Below are positions 1-6,919 of a stretch of 9,274 nucleotides of DNA, one piece after another. A program made the translations under genes and the position numbers. Position 1 is the first letter of the stretch. Every line of letters starts with the position of its first letter. The notes beneath the pieces are model-generated. The model had not been told where the DNA came from. It was given only the letters and a program-made list of their open reading frames with translations, and did not search any database. The stretch is from JAQIBY01 sp964407055 (GTDB lineage: Bacteria > Bacteroidota > Bacteroidia > Bacteroidales > ML635J-15): positions 1-9,274 of the forward strand of contig CAYOUD010000111.1 of assembly GCA_964407055.1 (NCBI GenBank), in the 5' to 3' direction.

Positions 1-128
1 TTATAAATCTGAATGAGATTAAGGCCGTTGAAAAAGCCCGTGTTTTGTTGAATAACAACAGCTATATTTCGATTGGCGAGCAGTACAAACCTGAATTAAA
101 GCGTTTTCTTGAAGGAAATTTTTTGTAA
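1..128 (+). CDS. 3' end of an unidentified gene (partial)
   Basis: The frame beginning at base 3 is open to a TAA at 126-128 and gives 41 C-terminal residues. They start INLNEIKAVEKARVLL and end LKRFLEGNFL. The peptide is charged and probably helical in its first half (NEIKAVEKARVLL), with no membrane segment or cysteine motif. A hairpin follows five bases after the stop, which fits the end of a transcription unit. The other two plus frames hit stops within the first 15 bases, so this is the only credible plus-strand frame. I do not recognise the family. The rest of the gene lies left of the window. Confidence 0.6.
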   Translation, partial: INLNEIKAVEKARVLLNNNSYISIGEQYKPELKRFLEGNFL

Positions 129-132
129 AATA

Positions 133-164
133 AAAGCGCAGACTATTTTCACATTCTGTGCTTT
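133..164 (+). terminator. Hairpin terminator after the left-edge gene
   Basis: AAAGCGCAGA (133-142) pairs with TCTGTGCTTT (155-164) around a 12-base loop. This is a ten-pair stem with one G-U wobble. It starts five bases after the stop codon at 126-128. The 3' arm ends in TTT but no long T tract follows, so it is a weak or non-canonical intrinsic terminator. Confidence 0.5.
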
Positions 165-221
165 GAAATAAATTACCATTGGTATTAACAGCCTTATTCC
201 TCTTTATATTCTTTCTTGTTT

Positions 222-246
222 TTTGTAAAAATAATAATTTTACAAA
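222..246. terminator. AT-rich inverted repeat in a convergent gap
   Basis: TTTGTAAAA (222-230) and TTTTACAAA (238-246) form a perfect nine-pair stem with a seven-base loop. It lies between the left-edge + gene and the minus-strand barrel gene, so it could serve as a bidirectional terminator. The stem has only one G-C pair, and such palindromes arise easily in AT-rich DNA. Confidence 0.3.
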
Positions 247-297
247 CTTAGGTTGGTATTACTTATAGTTCTTCTGATGAAGGCTCTGGCGCATTAC

Positions 298-455
298 TCA
301 TCTTCGCAGATTAATCTTAATTTTTTCGTTATTCATGGAGACATCTATGAGGTTTTTAACTCCTTGACCCACAGTAACTATGCCCAATGAATAGAAAAAT
401 ACGGTCAGCAAAACTTGTCTGGCGATCGACGTAGAGTTTCTTTGTTTGCTTTCAT
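298..455 (-). pseudogene. Possible frame-broken small membrane protein
   Basis: On the minus strand a stop-free frame of 59 codons runs from 477 to a TGA at 298-300. From about codon 13 it reads like protein, with a basic stretch, a hydrophobic segment (QVLLTVFFYSLGIVTVGQGV) and a charged end (MNNEKIKINLRR). It has no ATG before the hydrophobic part. An ATG at 455-453 in the neighbouring frame gives MKANKETLRRSP, which would join the membrane part by one -1 shift around 420-440. The call therefore rests on an assumed indel. It lies 64 bases beyond the barrel gene stop, on the same strand. The open frame could also be chance. The rest of 129-541 shows nothing else I can support. Confidence 0.22.
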
Positions 456-541
456 TGCAGAAAAGGTAATTAATTAGTCAAAACGTTTATGATAATAAAT
501 GTAGGGAACTCAGTGTCGAAAACAGGATAAAGCTTATATGT

Positions 542-2971
542 TTATTCCATATTTTGCCCGACTTGCCCAGTTTCTCTGTCACCTTTATTAAATCGATATC
601 TGAGGGATACAAATAACATACGTTCTGTTTGTATGGAATATAAGATGTTTTCAGTGTATGTTTGATTCAGGTAATCATAATAGGAGCCACGCGGCATTAA
701 ATCGTTAAGTAAATTATTAATGCCAATCGATAGGGTTAAACTTCTGTCGAAAAAGCGCTGTGTCATATTAATTGATGAGCTGATTTGGTCAAACTCATAT
801 CCGCTTAAGCTGTATTCCCGACTTGTGTAATTTACATAAAACATTGCTGAGGTATTTTTGGAAAACGAGATGTCGGTGGAGAGTTTGATGTGATATCCAA
901 AGTTTTTTTGTTTCATGTTTTCTGGTTCAATACCGAGATTTTCCAGTGTTTCTGATAAGTTGCCACTGTCAATTTCCGAATGATAAAAGCTTCCTGATAA
1001 ATTGAAATTGTATTTTCCTTTGATGGATAGGTATCCTCCTAGATCAATTCCCAGTCGGCTATTGTATGCATAATTTTCCGGTGAGGATAAATGGATGGAT
1101 TCGCTAATGGGAATTTGCAAATAAGCAACATCATTATTGGTTTGAGTGTAAAACAAATCGGCAGATAAATTCCACATGGGTTTATTGAGTGAATACCCCA
1201 GATAAACGTTGTTATGGACGATTGGTTTTAAGTCCGGATTTCCTTGCGACCATGAGTAGGGATTGCGTTTAAATAAAATCGGATTGAGTTGCGAATACCA
1301 AGGCGCTCGGGCTGTGCGTGAAAAAGAAAGCTTTAAATCCTGCAAGCTGTCAATGGTAAACATAATAGTTGCAGATGGTAAAATATTGTAATAATCAGCC
1401 ATTATATATGCTGTTGTGTCGCTCAAATCCTCATTGTAATTCTGAATCTCGAAATCGTAATGATAATGCTGTTGATTAATTCCGGCATCTATTTTCCATT
1501 TCCCAAAAGTGGTTCCAAAACGTGTGGATAAGAAATGATTGAATCGTATCCCGCTTTCTTTTGTGGATTCCTGTAGATATAAAACCTCGTTCATATAATA
1601 GTCTGTGTCATCTTGAATTGAATTGGATAATGATGCACGATAATTTGCATTCCATCTTGATTTTTCATTGATGGGATGATTGTAATAAGCGCCTGTATAG
1701 ACTGAGAAATCCTTGTTGTAATAAACAAATGCTGTCGAAAGAACACTGTCTGTGGCAGCAAAGTTTTGAACTTGATAATTGTACGTGTTAGTACTTGTGT
1801 TGTATTGACTGAACTGTGGTAAATTTACATTCGCATAGATTTTTATTTCTCGCAAAGTGGTATCAAAACTATGTCGAAAAAATGCATAAGCAGTACCTCT
1901 TAATGTTTCATTGATGTTGTCATTTTCTCTATTGTACTCGCGGTAGGTTTGTCCTCCAAGTACTTGTTCCATGTGTCCGCCACCTGAGCTGTTGCTTTGG
2001 TTTCCGTTGATCCCGATGGCAAGCACGAGTTTCGTTTTGTCAGTAAAATTATATTGTGCACCAAGATAATCCATCAAATAGGCATAGCTGTAATCATAAT
2101 TTGAAGTGGAGTTTGATGTGTAATCCATGTTATCAAATTCTAATGAGCCTTCCGATTCGGCTTCACTTGCCCACCGACCTTGCATAATGTAGGCATTGTT
2201 AAAGAAAACCCATTTATTTGCTTTAAGATTTATGTTGAGATAGGCGTTTCCGGAGTTTAGTTTGTCTTTTTCGAATGAGCCTCTCAAACTTGCAACTCCA
2301 CTTAGCCCGTCTTCTTTTTGTACAAGCATTCGAATATTAATGATTCCCCCTTTTCCAATTTCTCCGGTTTGCATGGATGCATCAATCAGTTCAATTTTTT
2401 CGACCATTTGTACCGGAATCATTTCCAAATCGGGATATAAGAATTCGGCAGGCATATCATCAACCAAAATACTTGCCTCTGCCCCCTTAAATCGGACATT
2501 TTTTTGTTCATCGACACTCACACCGGGTAACGTGCGTAATAAATCATAAATATCTTTTGCCGCTGCTTTTTTATTATCATTCATGCTGTAAACTTTGCGG
2601 TCGAATTTCTGAACCACTGTGTTTTGTGCTGAGACGTCAACATCTTCAAGCATCTTGATGTCTTTTTCAATAAAAACATCGCCGAGCTCAGAATTACTGA
2701 TGTTTAAAGGATAGTTGGTGTTTTTGTATCCGATACCGCTTAATCGAAGGCGTAAATTTTTCTGAGGAATCAGTTTGAGTTTAAATTCCCCGCCCTCATT
2801 AGTCAAGGCTGCTGACAAAACAGAATCTTGTTGATTTATAACCAAAACATTGGCAAATGGAACTGCATTTTCAGATTTTTTTTCCAACACACGACCGCTG
2901 AAAGTGGTTTCTTGTGCAAAACTAAGTCCAAAAGCTGTAATTAACAGCATGATAAGTATGAAATGCTTCAT
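542..2971 (-). CDS. TonB-receptor-like outer-membrane beta-barrel protein
   Basis: The protein has 809 residues. Residues 1-19 are a signal peptide (MKHFILIMLLITAFGLSFA). Residues 22 to about 105 form a carboxypeptidase-regulatory-like beta-sandwich, with GRVLEKKSENAVPFANV and TNEGGEFKLKL as hallmarks. Residues of about 110-215 are a TonB-plug-like domain (IYDLLRTLPGVSVDE, ILVDDMP, VEKIELIDA, GIINIRM). The remainder is a barrel rich in aromatic, Asn and Ser strands, ending FVSLRYRF before a 15-residue polar tail. Size and order match the outer-membrane beta-barrel family-3 proteins of Bacteroidota. Members of this group lack SusD partners and their substrates are mostly unknown. No SusD gene, sigma/anti-sigma pair or TonB box can be identified here, so neither substrate nor TonB dependence can be stated. 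The gene is intact and its start directly precedes the signal peptide. Confidence 0.88.
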   Translation of the reverse strand: MKHFILIMLLITAFGLSFAQETTFSGRVLEKKSENAVPFANVLVINQQDSVLSAALTNEGGEFKLKLIPQKNLRLRLSGIGYKNTNYPLNISNSELGDVFIEKDIKMLEDVDVSAQNTVVQKFDRKVYSMNDNKKAAAKDIYDLLRTLPGVSVDEQKNVRFKGAEASILVDDMPAEFLYPDLEMIPVQMVEKIELIDASMQTGEIGKGGIINIRMLVQKEDGLSGVASLRGSFEKDKLNSGNAYLNINLKANKWVFFNNAYIMQGRWASEAESEGSLEFDNMDYTSNSTSNYDYSYAYLMDYLGAQYNFTDKTKLVLAIGINGNQSNSSGGGHMEQVLGGQTYREYNRENDNINETLRGTAYAFFRHSFDTTLREIKIYANVNLPQFSQYNTSTNTYNYQVQNFAATDSVLSTAFVYYNKDFSVYTGAYYNHPINEKSRWNANYRASLSNSIQDDTDYYMNEVLYLQESTKESGIRFNHFLSTRFGTTFGKWKIDAGINQQHYHYDFEIQNYNEDLSDTTAYIMADYYNILPSATIMFTIDSLQDLKLSFSRTARAPWYSQLNPILFKRNPYSWSQGNPDLKPIVHNNVYLGYSLNKPMWNLSADLFYTQTNNDVAYLQIPISESIHLSSPENYAYNSRLGIDLGGYLSIKGKYNFNLSGSFYHSEIDSGNLSETLENLGIEPENMKQKNFGYHIKLSTDISFSKNTSAMFYVNYTSREYSLSGYEFDQISSSINMTQRFFDRSLTLSIGINNLLNDLMPRGSYYDYLNQTYTENILYSIQTERMLFVSLRYRFNKGDRETGQVGQNME

Positions 2972-3002
2972 ATATTATTGTCGAAATGTGGTAAAATAAG
3001 TG

Positions 3003-3062
3003 CGATTTTCGCCTTGATTATTTAAAAACGTGCAATTTTAATAAAACATTGTCGATTTTCGC
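3003..3062. promoter_or_regulatory. Paired 10-bp direct repeats upstream of the barrel gene
   Basis: CGATTTTCGC occurs at 3003-3012 and again at 3053-3062, exactly 50 bp apart, in the leader of the barrel gene that starts at 2971. The first copy extends to GCGATTTTCGC, a short palindrome with GCGA and TCGC arms. The related heptamer TTGTCGA occurs at 2978-2984 and 3049-3055. Near-integral helical spacing would suit a regulator binding two sites, but no regulator is visible in the window. I could not find a convincing TAnnTTTG element for this gene. Confidence 0.25.
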
Positions 3063-3107
3063 AGGGGAAAAAACAGAATTTGACAGAAAGTTTCCCATCT
3101 CGCACAA

Positions 3108-3142
3108 TGCTCCTAAATCCTGACCCCTTAATCCTAGCTCCT
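3108..3142. repeat. Degenerate heptamer array (AGGAnnn on the minus strand)
   Basis: Five consecutive seven-base units can be read on the minus strand: AGGAGCT, AGGATTA, AGGGGTC, AGGATTT, AGGAGCA. They run from 3142 down to 3108. The array begins immediately after the stop codon of the Zn-ribbon gene (3144-3146). All units keep AGG at the start and vary at the end. A second array with the same period lies at 8046-8087. Confidence 0.5.
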
Positions 3143-3143
3143 G

Positions 3144-3500
3144 TCACACGTATTCTTTCCGGGTAACAATCGCAATGTTGTTGTCGTCCAGCTCAAGATA
3201 TCCCTGGTCGTAGCAGAATTTGTACACCCCGCCTTTTTTGGTTTCGTATATGTTTGTCAGATAATCGAAATTGAATCCTTTTTCTAAAAGTAAATTTCTA
3301 TGAACTTTTGCCTTACCATGTGGGTTTAATGATTCGAGTATGCGTCGATTTTTACGCAAAATATTATTGATACGCCGCATCTGATTGTTGGAATCTTTTT
3401 TGAAGCTGTTGTTGAAAGTGTTTCGACATTGATCAGTACAGAATTTTTTATCTGAGCGACCGTCAAAAAGTTCTCCGCATTCCAGGCATTTTCGTTTCAT
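3144..3500 (-). CDS. Small Zn-ribbon protein of unknown function
   Basis: The protein has 118 residues. Cys5-x2-Cys8 and Cys21-x3-Cys25 form a four-cysteine zinc knuckle at the N-terminus (CLECGELF and FCTDQCRN). A strongly basic helical stretch follows (about 40-75, rich in Arg, Lys and Asn). The C-terminal part is beta-rich and aromatic (VYKFCYDQGYLELDD). Similar short proteins beginning with this Zn-ribbon are, from memory, widespread in Bacteroidota and unassigned, with some databases placing them near DUF2116. The basic middle part suggests nucleic-acid binding, but that is inference. It has no signal peptide, so it is cytoplasmic. The gene is divergent from the ChaN-like gene, with 63 bp between start codons, and its own promoter candidate lies in that gap. 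Confidence 0.8.
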   Translation of the reverse strand: MKRKCLECGELFDGRSDKKFCTDQCRNTFNNSFKKDSNNQMRRINNILRKNRRILESLNPHGKAKVHRNLLLEKGFNFDYLTNIYETKKGGVYKFCYDQGYLELDDNNIAIVTRKEYV

Positions 3501-3502
3501 AA

Positions 3503-3510
3503 TAGTTTTG
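3503..3510 (+). promoter_or_regulatory. Candidate -7 element for the ChaN-ldcA unit
   Basis: TAGTTTTG matches the Bacteroidota -7 consensus TAnnTTTG exactly. It lies 53 bases before the ATG at 3564 and directly after the start codon of the divergent Zn-ribbon gene. No TTG is present at the expected distance upstream, so the -33 box is missing or weak. Confidence 0.35.
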
Positions 3511-3526
3511 TGTATTTTCGACTAAA

Positions 3527-3557
3527 TAAAATTAGTAAAAACAGGCTTAAAAACAAA
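3527..3557 (-). promoter_or_regulatory. Candidate promoter of the Zn-ribbon gene
   Basis: Read on the minus strand, TTTG (3557-3554) is followed after 19 bases by TAATTTTA (3534-3527). This fits the Bacteroidota layout of TTTG, 19 bases, TAnnTTTG with one mismatch at the last base. The implied transcription start is about 20 bases before the Zn-ribbon start codon at 3500. Confidence 0.4.
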
Positions 3558-3563
3558 AAAACA

Positions 3564-4439
3564 ATGAAGATAAAGTATTTTAGTTTAATTCTGATGGCTG
3601 TTATCAGCCTTAATGTGGTTTCGCAGGAGATGCCTGTGTACAAAATATTTGATAAAAACGGTGAACCCGTTACTTATGAAAAAATGATTCAGTCGCTTGA
3701 GTCAGCGGATATTACTTTGTTTGGTGAGTTGCATAATAATCCGGTGTCTCATTGGATGGAATATGAGGTGACTGTATCATTATATAAAAAGCATCGGGAA
3801 AATCTGATTTTAGGTGCAGAAATGTTTGAAGCAGATCAGCAGTACATGCTTGACGAATATCTGGATGGATTAATTCCTGCCGATAAATTTGAAACCGATG
3901 CCCGTTTGTGGCCAAATTACGAGACAGATTATAAACATTTGCTTGATTTTGCAAAACATAATTCACTACAGTTTGTCGCTGCAAATATTCCGAGACGCTA
4001 TGCCTCTATTGTTTTTAAGGGTGGTTTTGAAGCGCTTGATAATTTATCAGCTCAGGCAAAGCAATCGATTGCTCCGATGCCGGTTGCTTATGATCCTGAA
4101 CTTCCGGGATATGCTGCCATGTTGAAAATGGGCGGACGCGGAATGCCAGCTCATGCTAACCAAAATCTACCTAAAGCACAAGCGATTAAAGATGCTACCA
4201 TGGCTCATTTTATTGATAAATACATGAGCGATGAAGGAATATTTATTCATTATAATGGCGCTTATCATTCAGACAATTATGAAGGAATTTCATGGTATCT
4301 GAAAAAACTTAATCCTGAATACAAAATTAAAACCATTAGTACAGTGATTCAATCTGATTTGTCATCTTTGGATGCCGAAAATCTTGGAGTTGCTGATTAT
4401 ATGGTTGTTGTGGATGAACATTTAACAGGCTCTTATTAA
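3564..4439 (+). CDS. ChaN-like secreted protein (Tiki/EreA-like superfamily)
   Basis: With the ATG at 3564 the protein has 291 residues and a signal peptide (MKIKYFSLILMAVISLNVVS). The frame is open back to a GTG at 3510, but that would put 18 basic residues before the signal, so 3564 is preferred. Family features are GELHNNP (54-60), GAEMFEADQ (84-92), NIPRRYAS (141-148), the helix AQAIKDATMA (206-215) and the late HYNGAYHSDNYEGI (229-242). The GExH and late His motifs are those of ChaN/DUF399 proteins, which share a fold with erythromycin esterase and the Tiki metalloproteases. Campylobacter ChaN is an iron-regulated haem-binding lipoprotein. Here no Cys follows the signal, so the protein is probably soluble in the periplasm. 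Haem binding versus hydrolysis cannot be decided. It lies three bases before ldcA, so co-transcription is likely. Confidence 0.85.
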   Translation: MKIKYFSLILMAVISLNVVSQEMPVYKIFDKNGEPVTYEKMIQSLESADITLFGELHNNPVSHWMEYEVTVSLYKKHRENLILGAEMFEADQQYMLDEYLDGLIPADKFETDARLWPNYETDYKHLLDFAKHNSLQFVAANIPRRYASIVFKGGFEALDNLSAQAKQSIAPMPVAYDPELPGYAAMLKMGGRGMPAHANQNLPKAQAIKDATMAHFIDKYMSDEGIFIHYNGAYHSDNYEGISWYLKKLNPEYKIKTISTVIQSDLSSLDAENLGVADYMVVVDEHLTGSY

Positions 4440-4442
4440 TCT

Positions 4443-5351
4443 ATGCCTATGTTATATCCGAAGCCGCTGATGGCGAGAGACAAAATTCGCATTGTGAGTC
4501 CTGCCGGGAAAGTTGCGGCTGAGATTCTTCATGGAGCTGCAAACCAGCTTGTGAAAATGGGTTTCCTTGCCGAGATTTCAAAACATGCCTTTTCTGAGTT
4601 TTATAAATTTGCAGGAACGGATGAGCAGCGCTATCAGGATTTGCAGGAAGCGATGAATGATGATTCTGTATCTGCGATTTTATGTGCCCGCGGTGGATAT
4701 GGCAGTATGCGGATAGTGGATCGTCTGGACTGGACAGGCATGATTGAACATCCAAAATTCCTGATAGGATTTAGTGACATTACTATATTGCATGCAGCCG
4801 CATTTCAGCAAGGGATTATGTCCGTTCACGGTTGTATGGCGAAAGATTTTCATGCCGTCGATATAGCCGCAATTCTTTCTCTTGAGCAAATTTTACTGCA
4901 TACTGATGTGCCCATAAGCTGGAATGCGCATGATTTTAACCGTAGTGGAAGTGTTGAAGCCCCGTTTGTTGGTGGAAACCTGAGTGTTTTGTATGCTCTG
5001 CGTGGAACAGCTTATGATTTGGATTGGAGCGGAAAAATTTTGTTTTTCGAAGATTTGTGTGAGGATTTGTATCATGTGGATCGAATGATGCAGAACTTCA
5101 GGCTGGGGGGGAAGCTTAATCAGCTTGCCGGATTGGTTGTGGGACAGTTTTCGGATATGACAGATCAGGAATTTGGATTTTCAGCTTATGAAATTATTCA
5201 AAAAGCAGTTGCTGATTTTTCCTTCCCGTTAGCCTTTAATGCATCGATTGGGCATATAGCAAGCAATCAAGCAGTTTTACATGGTGGAAATTACAGCTTG
5301 ACGGTTAATGAAAACAAATCGCTTTTAAGCTTGAAATCTGTATCGGGATAA
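4443..5351 (+). CDS. ldcA: LD-carboxypeptidase (muramoyltetrapeptide carboxypeptidase, S66)
   Basis: The protein has 302 residues, the usual length for family S66, and no signal peptide. It removes the terminal D-alanine from murein tetrapeptides in the cytoplasm during peptidoglycan recycling. The N-terminal domain has RIVSPAGK (16-23), FAGTDEQR (56-63) and the hallmark ARGGYGSMR (82-90). The Ser-Glu-His triad is visible: Ser111 in IGFSDIT, Glu203 in FFEDLCED and His271 in SIGHIASNQ. VGGNLSVL (177-184) is also typical. Comparison with E. coli LdcA, whose nucleophile Ser106 lies in GHSD, supports the assignment. The start could be 4443 or the in-frame ATG at 4449. It begins three bases after the ChaN-like stop codon and has no own promoter visible. 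Confidence 0.93.
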   Translation: MPMLYPKPLMARDKIRIVSPAGKVAAEILHGAANQLVKMGFLAEISKHAFSEFYKFAGTDEQRYQDLQEAMNDDSVSAILCARGGYGSMRIVDRLDWTGMIEHPKFLIGFSDITILHAAAFQQGIMSVHGCMAKDFHAVDIAAILSLEQILLHTDVPISWNAHDFNRSGSVEAPFVGGNLSVLYALRGTAYDLDWSGKILFFEDLCEDLYHVDRMMQNFRLGGKLNQLAGLVVGQFSDMTDQEFGFSAYEIIQKAVADFSFPLAFNASIGHIASNQAVLHGGNYSLTVNENKSLLSLKSVSG

Positions 5352-5381
5352 ATCTCGGTTTTTGTCACATATTTTGCTTTG

Positions 5382-5399
5382 CCATCCATCCATCCATCC
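5382..5399. repeat. (CCAT)4 microsatellite
   Basis: Four perfect CCAT units followed by CC lie in the 139-bp gap between the convergent ldcA and rfbC genes. The tract sits outside any gene, so length changes would not alter a reading frame. A GC-rich patch (5399-5418) follows directly. Confidence 0.75.
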
Positions 5400-5401
5400 G
5401 G

Positions 5402-5448
5402 CTGGCAGGCTTCGCCGCAAAATATCCGCCAAAAACCCACTCTGCCAG
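5402..5448. repeat. Inverted repeat CTGGCAG / CTGCCAG
   Basis: CTGGCAG (5402-5408) and CTGCCAG (5442-5448) are perfect seven-base inverted arms separated by 33 bases, in the convergent gap after ldcA. The loop is long for a simple terminator. The left arm continues into a GC-rich stretch that shares GGCAGGC with the patch near 8000. Confidence 0.35.
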
Positions 5449-5465
5449 TAAATTTTCCAAACTGA

Positions 5466-5485
5466 GTTTTTGTCCGCACAAAAAC
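5466..5485. terminator. Palindromic hairpin between ldcA and rfbC
   Basis: GTTTTTGT (5466-5473) and ACAAAAAC (5478-5485) pair perfectly over eight bases around the loop CCGC. It lies six bases beyond the rfbC stop (5491-5493, minus strand) and about 115 bases past ldcA. It could end rfbC transcription, or both. The stem is mostly A-T and has no separate U tract, so strength is doubtful. Confidence 0.4.
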
Positions 5486-5490
5486 ACCAA

Positions 5491-6048
5491 TTACCCCTTA
5501 CTTTCGTAATATTTTGCTTCCGAAAACAATTTGTTTCCTTTATCTTTTTCGCTGATAATCGCATGTTGTGGCTTAATTTTCCAATCAATATTTAGTTGGG
5601 AGTCATTCCACATGATGCCATGTTCTGCTTCTGGATGGTAGTATGCATCGCATTTATATGCAATTACAGCATGTTCTGAAAGCACTGAAAATCCATGAGC
5701 AAATCCGTGCGGGATATAAAATTGTAATTTATTTTCTTCTGATATTTCCACGGCAACATGTTTCCCGAAACTTGGGGAGTTTTTCCGGATATCGACAGCA
5801 ACATCCAGCACCTTTCCCTGTAAAACACGAATGAGTTTTGCTTGCGGGTGCGGCGGTATTTGGTAATGCAATCCACGAATTACGCCATATTTGGATGAGG
5901 ATTGATTGTCCTGAATAAAACGGGTTTTAATTCCTAAGTTTTCTAACCATTCATCTCTCCAGCTCTCAAAAAAGTAGCCTCGTTCATCGCCAAAAATCTT
6001 TGGTTTTATCAGAATTAAATCCGGTATATCCGTTTTAATGAGTTCCAT
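5491..6048 (-). CDS. rfbC: dTDP-4-dehydrorhamnose 3,5-epimerase
   Basis: The protein has 185 residues, the normal RmlC length. It epimerises C3 and C5 of dTDP-4-keto-6-deoxyglucose, step three of dTDP-L-rhamnose synthesis, as a cytoplasmic cupin dimer. Visible landmarks are the substrate-binding DERGYFFESW (21-30), QDNQSSSKYGVIRGLHYQ with the catalytic base His61, the lysine of QAKLIRVLQG (Lys71), VDIRKNSPSFGKH (85-97), PHGFAHGF (113-120), and Tyr131 as the expected acid. Asp169 would pair with His61. The start overlaps the 3' end of rfbA by 14 bases, so translation is probably coupled. It is the last gene of the operon. No rfbB or rfbD follows, although its substrate needs RfbB. Confidence 0.94.
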   Translation of the reverse strand: MELIKTDIPDLILIKPKIFGDERGYFFESWRDEWLENLGIKTRFIQDNQSSSKYGVIRGLHYQIPPHPQAKLIRVLQGKVLDVAVDIRKNSPSFGKHVAVEISEENKLQFYIPHGFAHGFSVLSEHAVIAYKCDAYYHPEAEHGIMWNDSQLNIDWKIKPQHAIISEKDKGNKLFSEAKYYESKG

Positions 6049-6919
6049 ACTTGTCTCCGTTTGCGATGCGCATTAAATATTCACCGTAGTTGTTTTTCAA
6101 TAAGGGTTTTGCAAGTTCAATAAGTTGATTCTTGTCGATAAATCCTCGCTTAAACGCAATTTCTTCAATGCAGGATGCTTTCAATCCTTGTCTGTTTTCC
6201 AGCGTGGCAATAAAATTGGATGCTTGCAGTAAAGAATCTGGTGTCCCGGTATCTAACCAAGCCATGCCTCGGCTTAATAATTTAACATTGAGTTTTTCTT
6301 CCTCAAGATATAATTTATTCAAATCCGTAATTTCCAACTCCCCACGTTTGGATGGTTTTAGCGACTTTGCTTTTTCAACGACAGTATTATCATAGAAATA
6401 CAGTCCAGTTACAGCGTAATTTGACTTTGGATTTTGCGGTTTTTCCTCAAGAGAAATGACTTTTTCATTTTTATCAAATTCTGCCACTCCATAGCGATGC
6501 GGATCGGTAACATAATATCCGAACACAATGGCGCCATCGGTTAATTTGGAAGATTCAAGCAAGGTTCCACCCAAACCGTGACCGTAAAAAATATTGTCCC
6601 CGAGGACAAGACAAACTTCATCATCTCCGATAAAATCTTCGCCGATAAGAAACGCCTGAGCGAGTCCGTCCGGAGATGGCTGTTCGGCATAATGCAAATC
6701 TAAACCTAATTGTTTTCCGTCACCAAAAAGATTTTCATACAGCGATAAATCATGCGGTGTGGATATGATAAGAATTTCCCGAATTCCTGCCAGCATTAAA
6801 ACCGACAGCGGATAATATATCATGGGTTTGTCATAAACGGGGATAATTTGCTTTGAGATGCTTCGTGTTATCGGATGCAATCGTGTTCCTGCACCTCCTG
6901 CGAGAATGATTCCTTTCAT
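6035..6919 (-). CDS. rfbA: Glucose-1-phosphate thymidylyltransferase
   Basis: The protein has 294 residues, typical of RmlA. It makes dTDP-glucose from dTTP and glucose 1-phosphate. The nucleotide-binding signature GGAGTRLHP (8-16) is followed by IPVYDKPMIYYPLS (26-39), PSPDGLAQAF (81-90), LGDNIFYG (106-113) with the metal-binding Asp108, LEEKP (157-161), GELEITDLN (193-201) and WLDTGTPDSL (221-230). All are intact and in the expected order. The ATG overlaps the stop of the upstream decarboxylase gene in an ATGA arrangement (6916-6919), and the 3' end overlaps rfbC. The product could feed L-rhamnose or other dTDP sugars. The continuing rfbC favours rhamnose or a 6-deoxy-4-keto sugar. Confidence 0.96.
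   Translation of the reverse strand: MKGIILAGGAGTRLHPITRSISKQIIPVYDKPMIYYPLSVLMLAGIREILIISTPHDLSLYENLFGDGKQLGLDLHYAEQPSPDGLAQAFLIGEDFIGDDEVCLVLGDNIFYGHGLGGTLLESSKLTDGAIVFGYYVTDPHRYGVAEFDKNEKVISLEEKPQNPKSNYAVTGLYFYDNTVVEKAKSLKPSKRGELEITDLNKLYLEEEKLNVKLLSRGMAWLDTGTPDSLLQASNFIATLENRQGLKASCIEEIAFKRGFIDKNQLIELAKPLLKNNYGEYLMRIANGDKYGTH

Noticed and set aside
277..390. A 37-codon + strand ORF starting MKALAHYSSS
   Set aside because: It is short, has no recognisable feature or leader, and lies opposite the more protein-like minus-strand frame at 298-477.
2262..2549. A 95-codon + strand open frame
   Set aside because: It lies fully inside the barrel gene on the opposite strand, and its Ser/Pro-rich translation is a shadow of that gene's codons.
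542..2971. SusC/SusD-type nutrient uptake locus
   Set aside because: The barrel is shorter than SusC proteins and no SusD-like gene is adjacent.
3510..3563. Upstream GTG start for the ChaN-like gene
   Set aside because: It would add 18 basic residues before a complete signal peptide and would overlap the -7 promoter element.
5382..5448. Insertion sequence or MITE ends
   Set aside because: No target-site duplication or matching terminal repeats could be found by eye; only a short inverted repeat is present.
5325..5588. Minus-strand open frames across the ldcA-rfbC gap
   Set aside because: They overlap both conserved genes in other frames and translate the microsatellite into a meaningless WMDG repeat.
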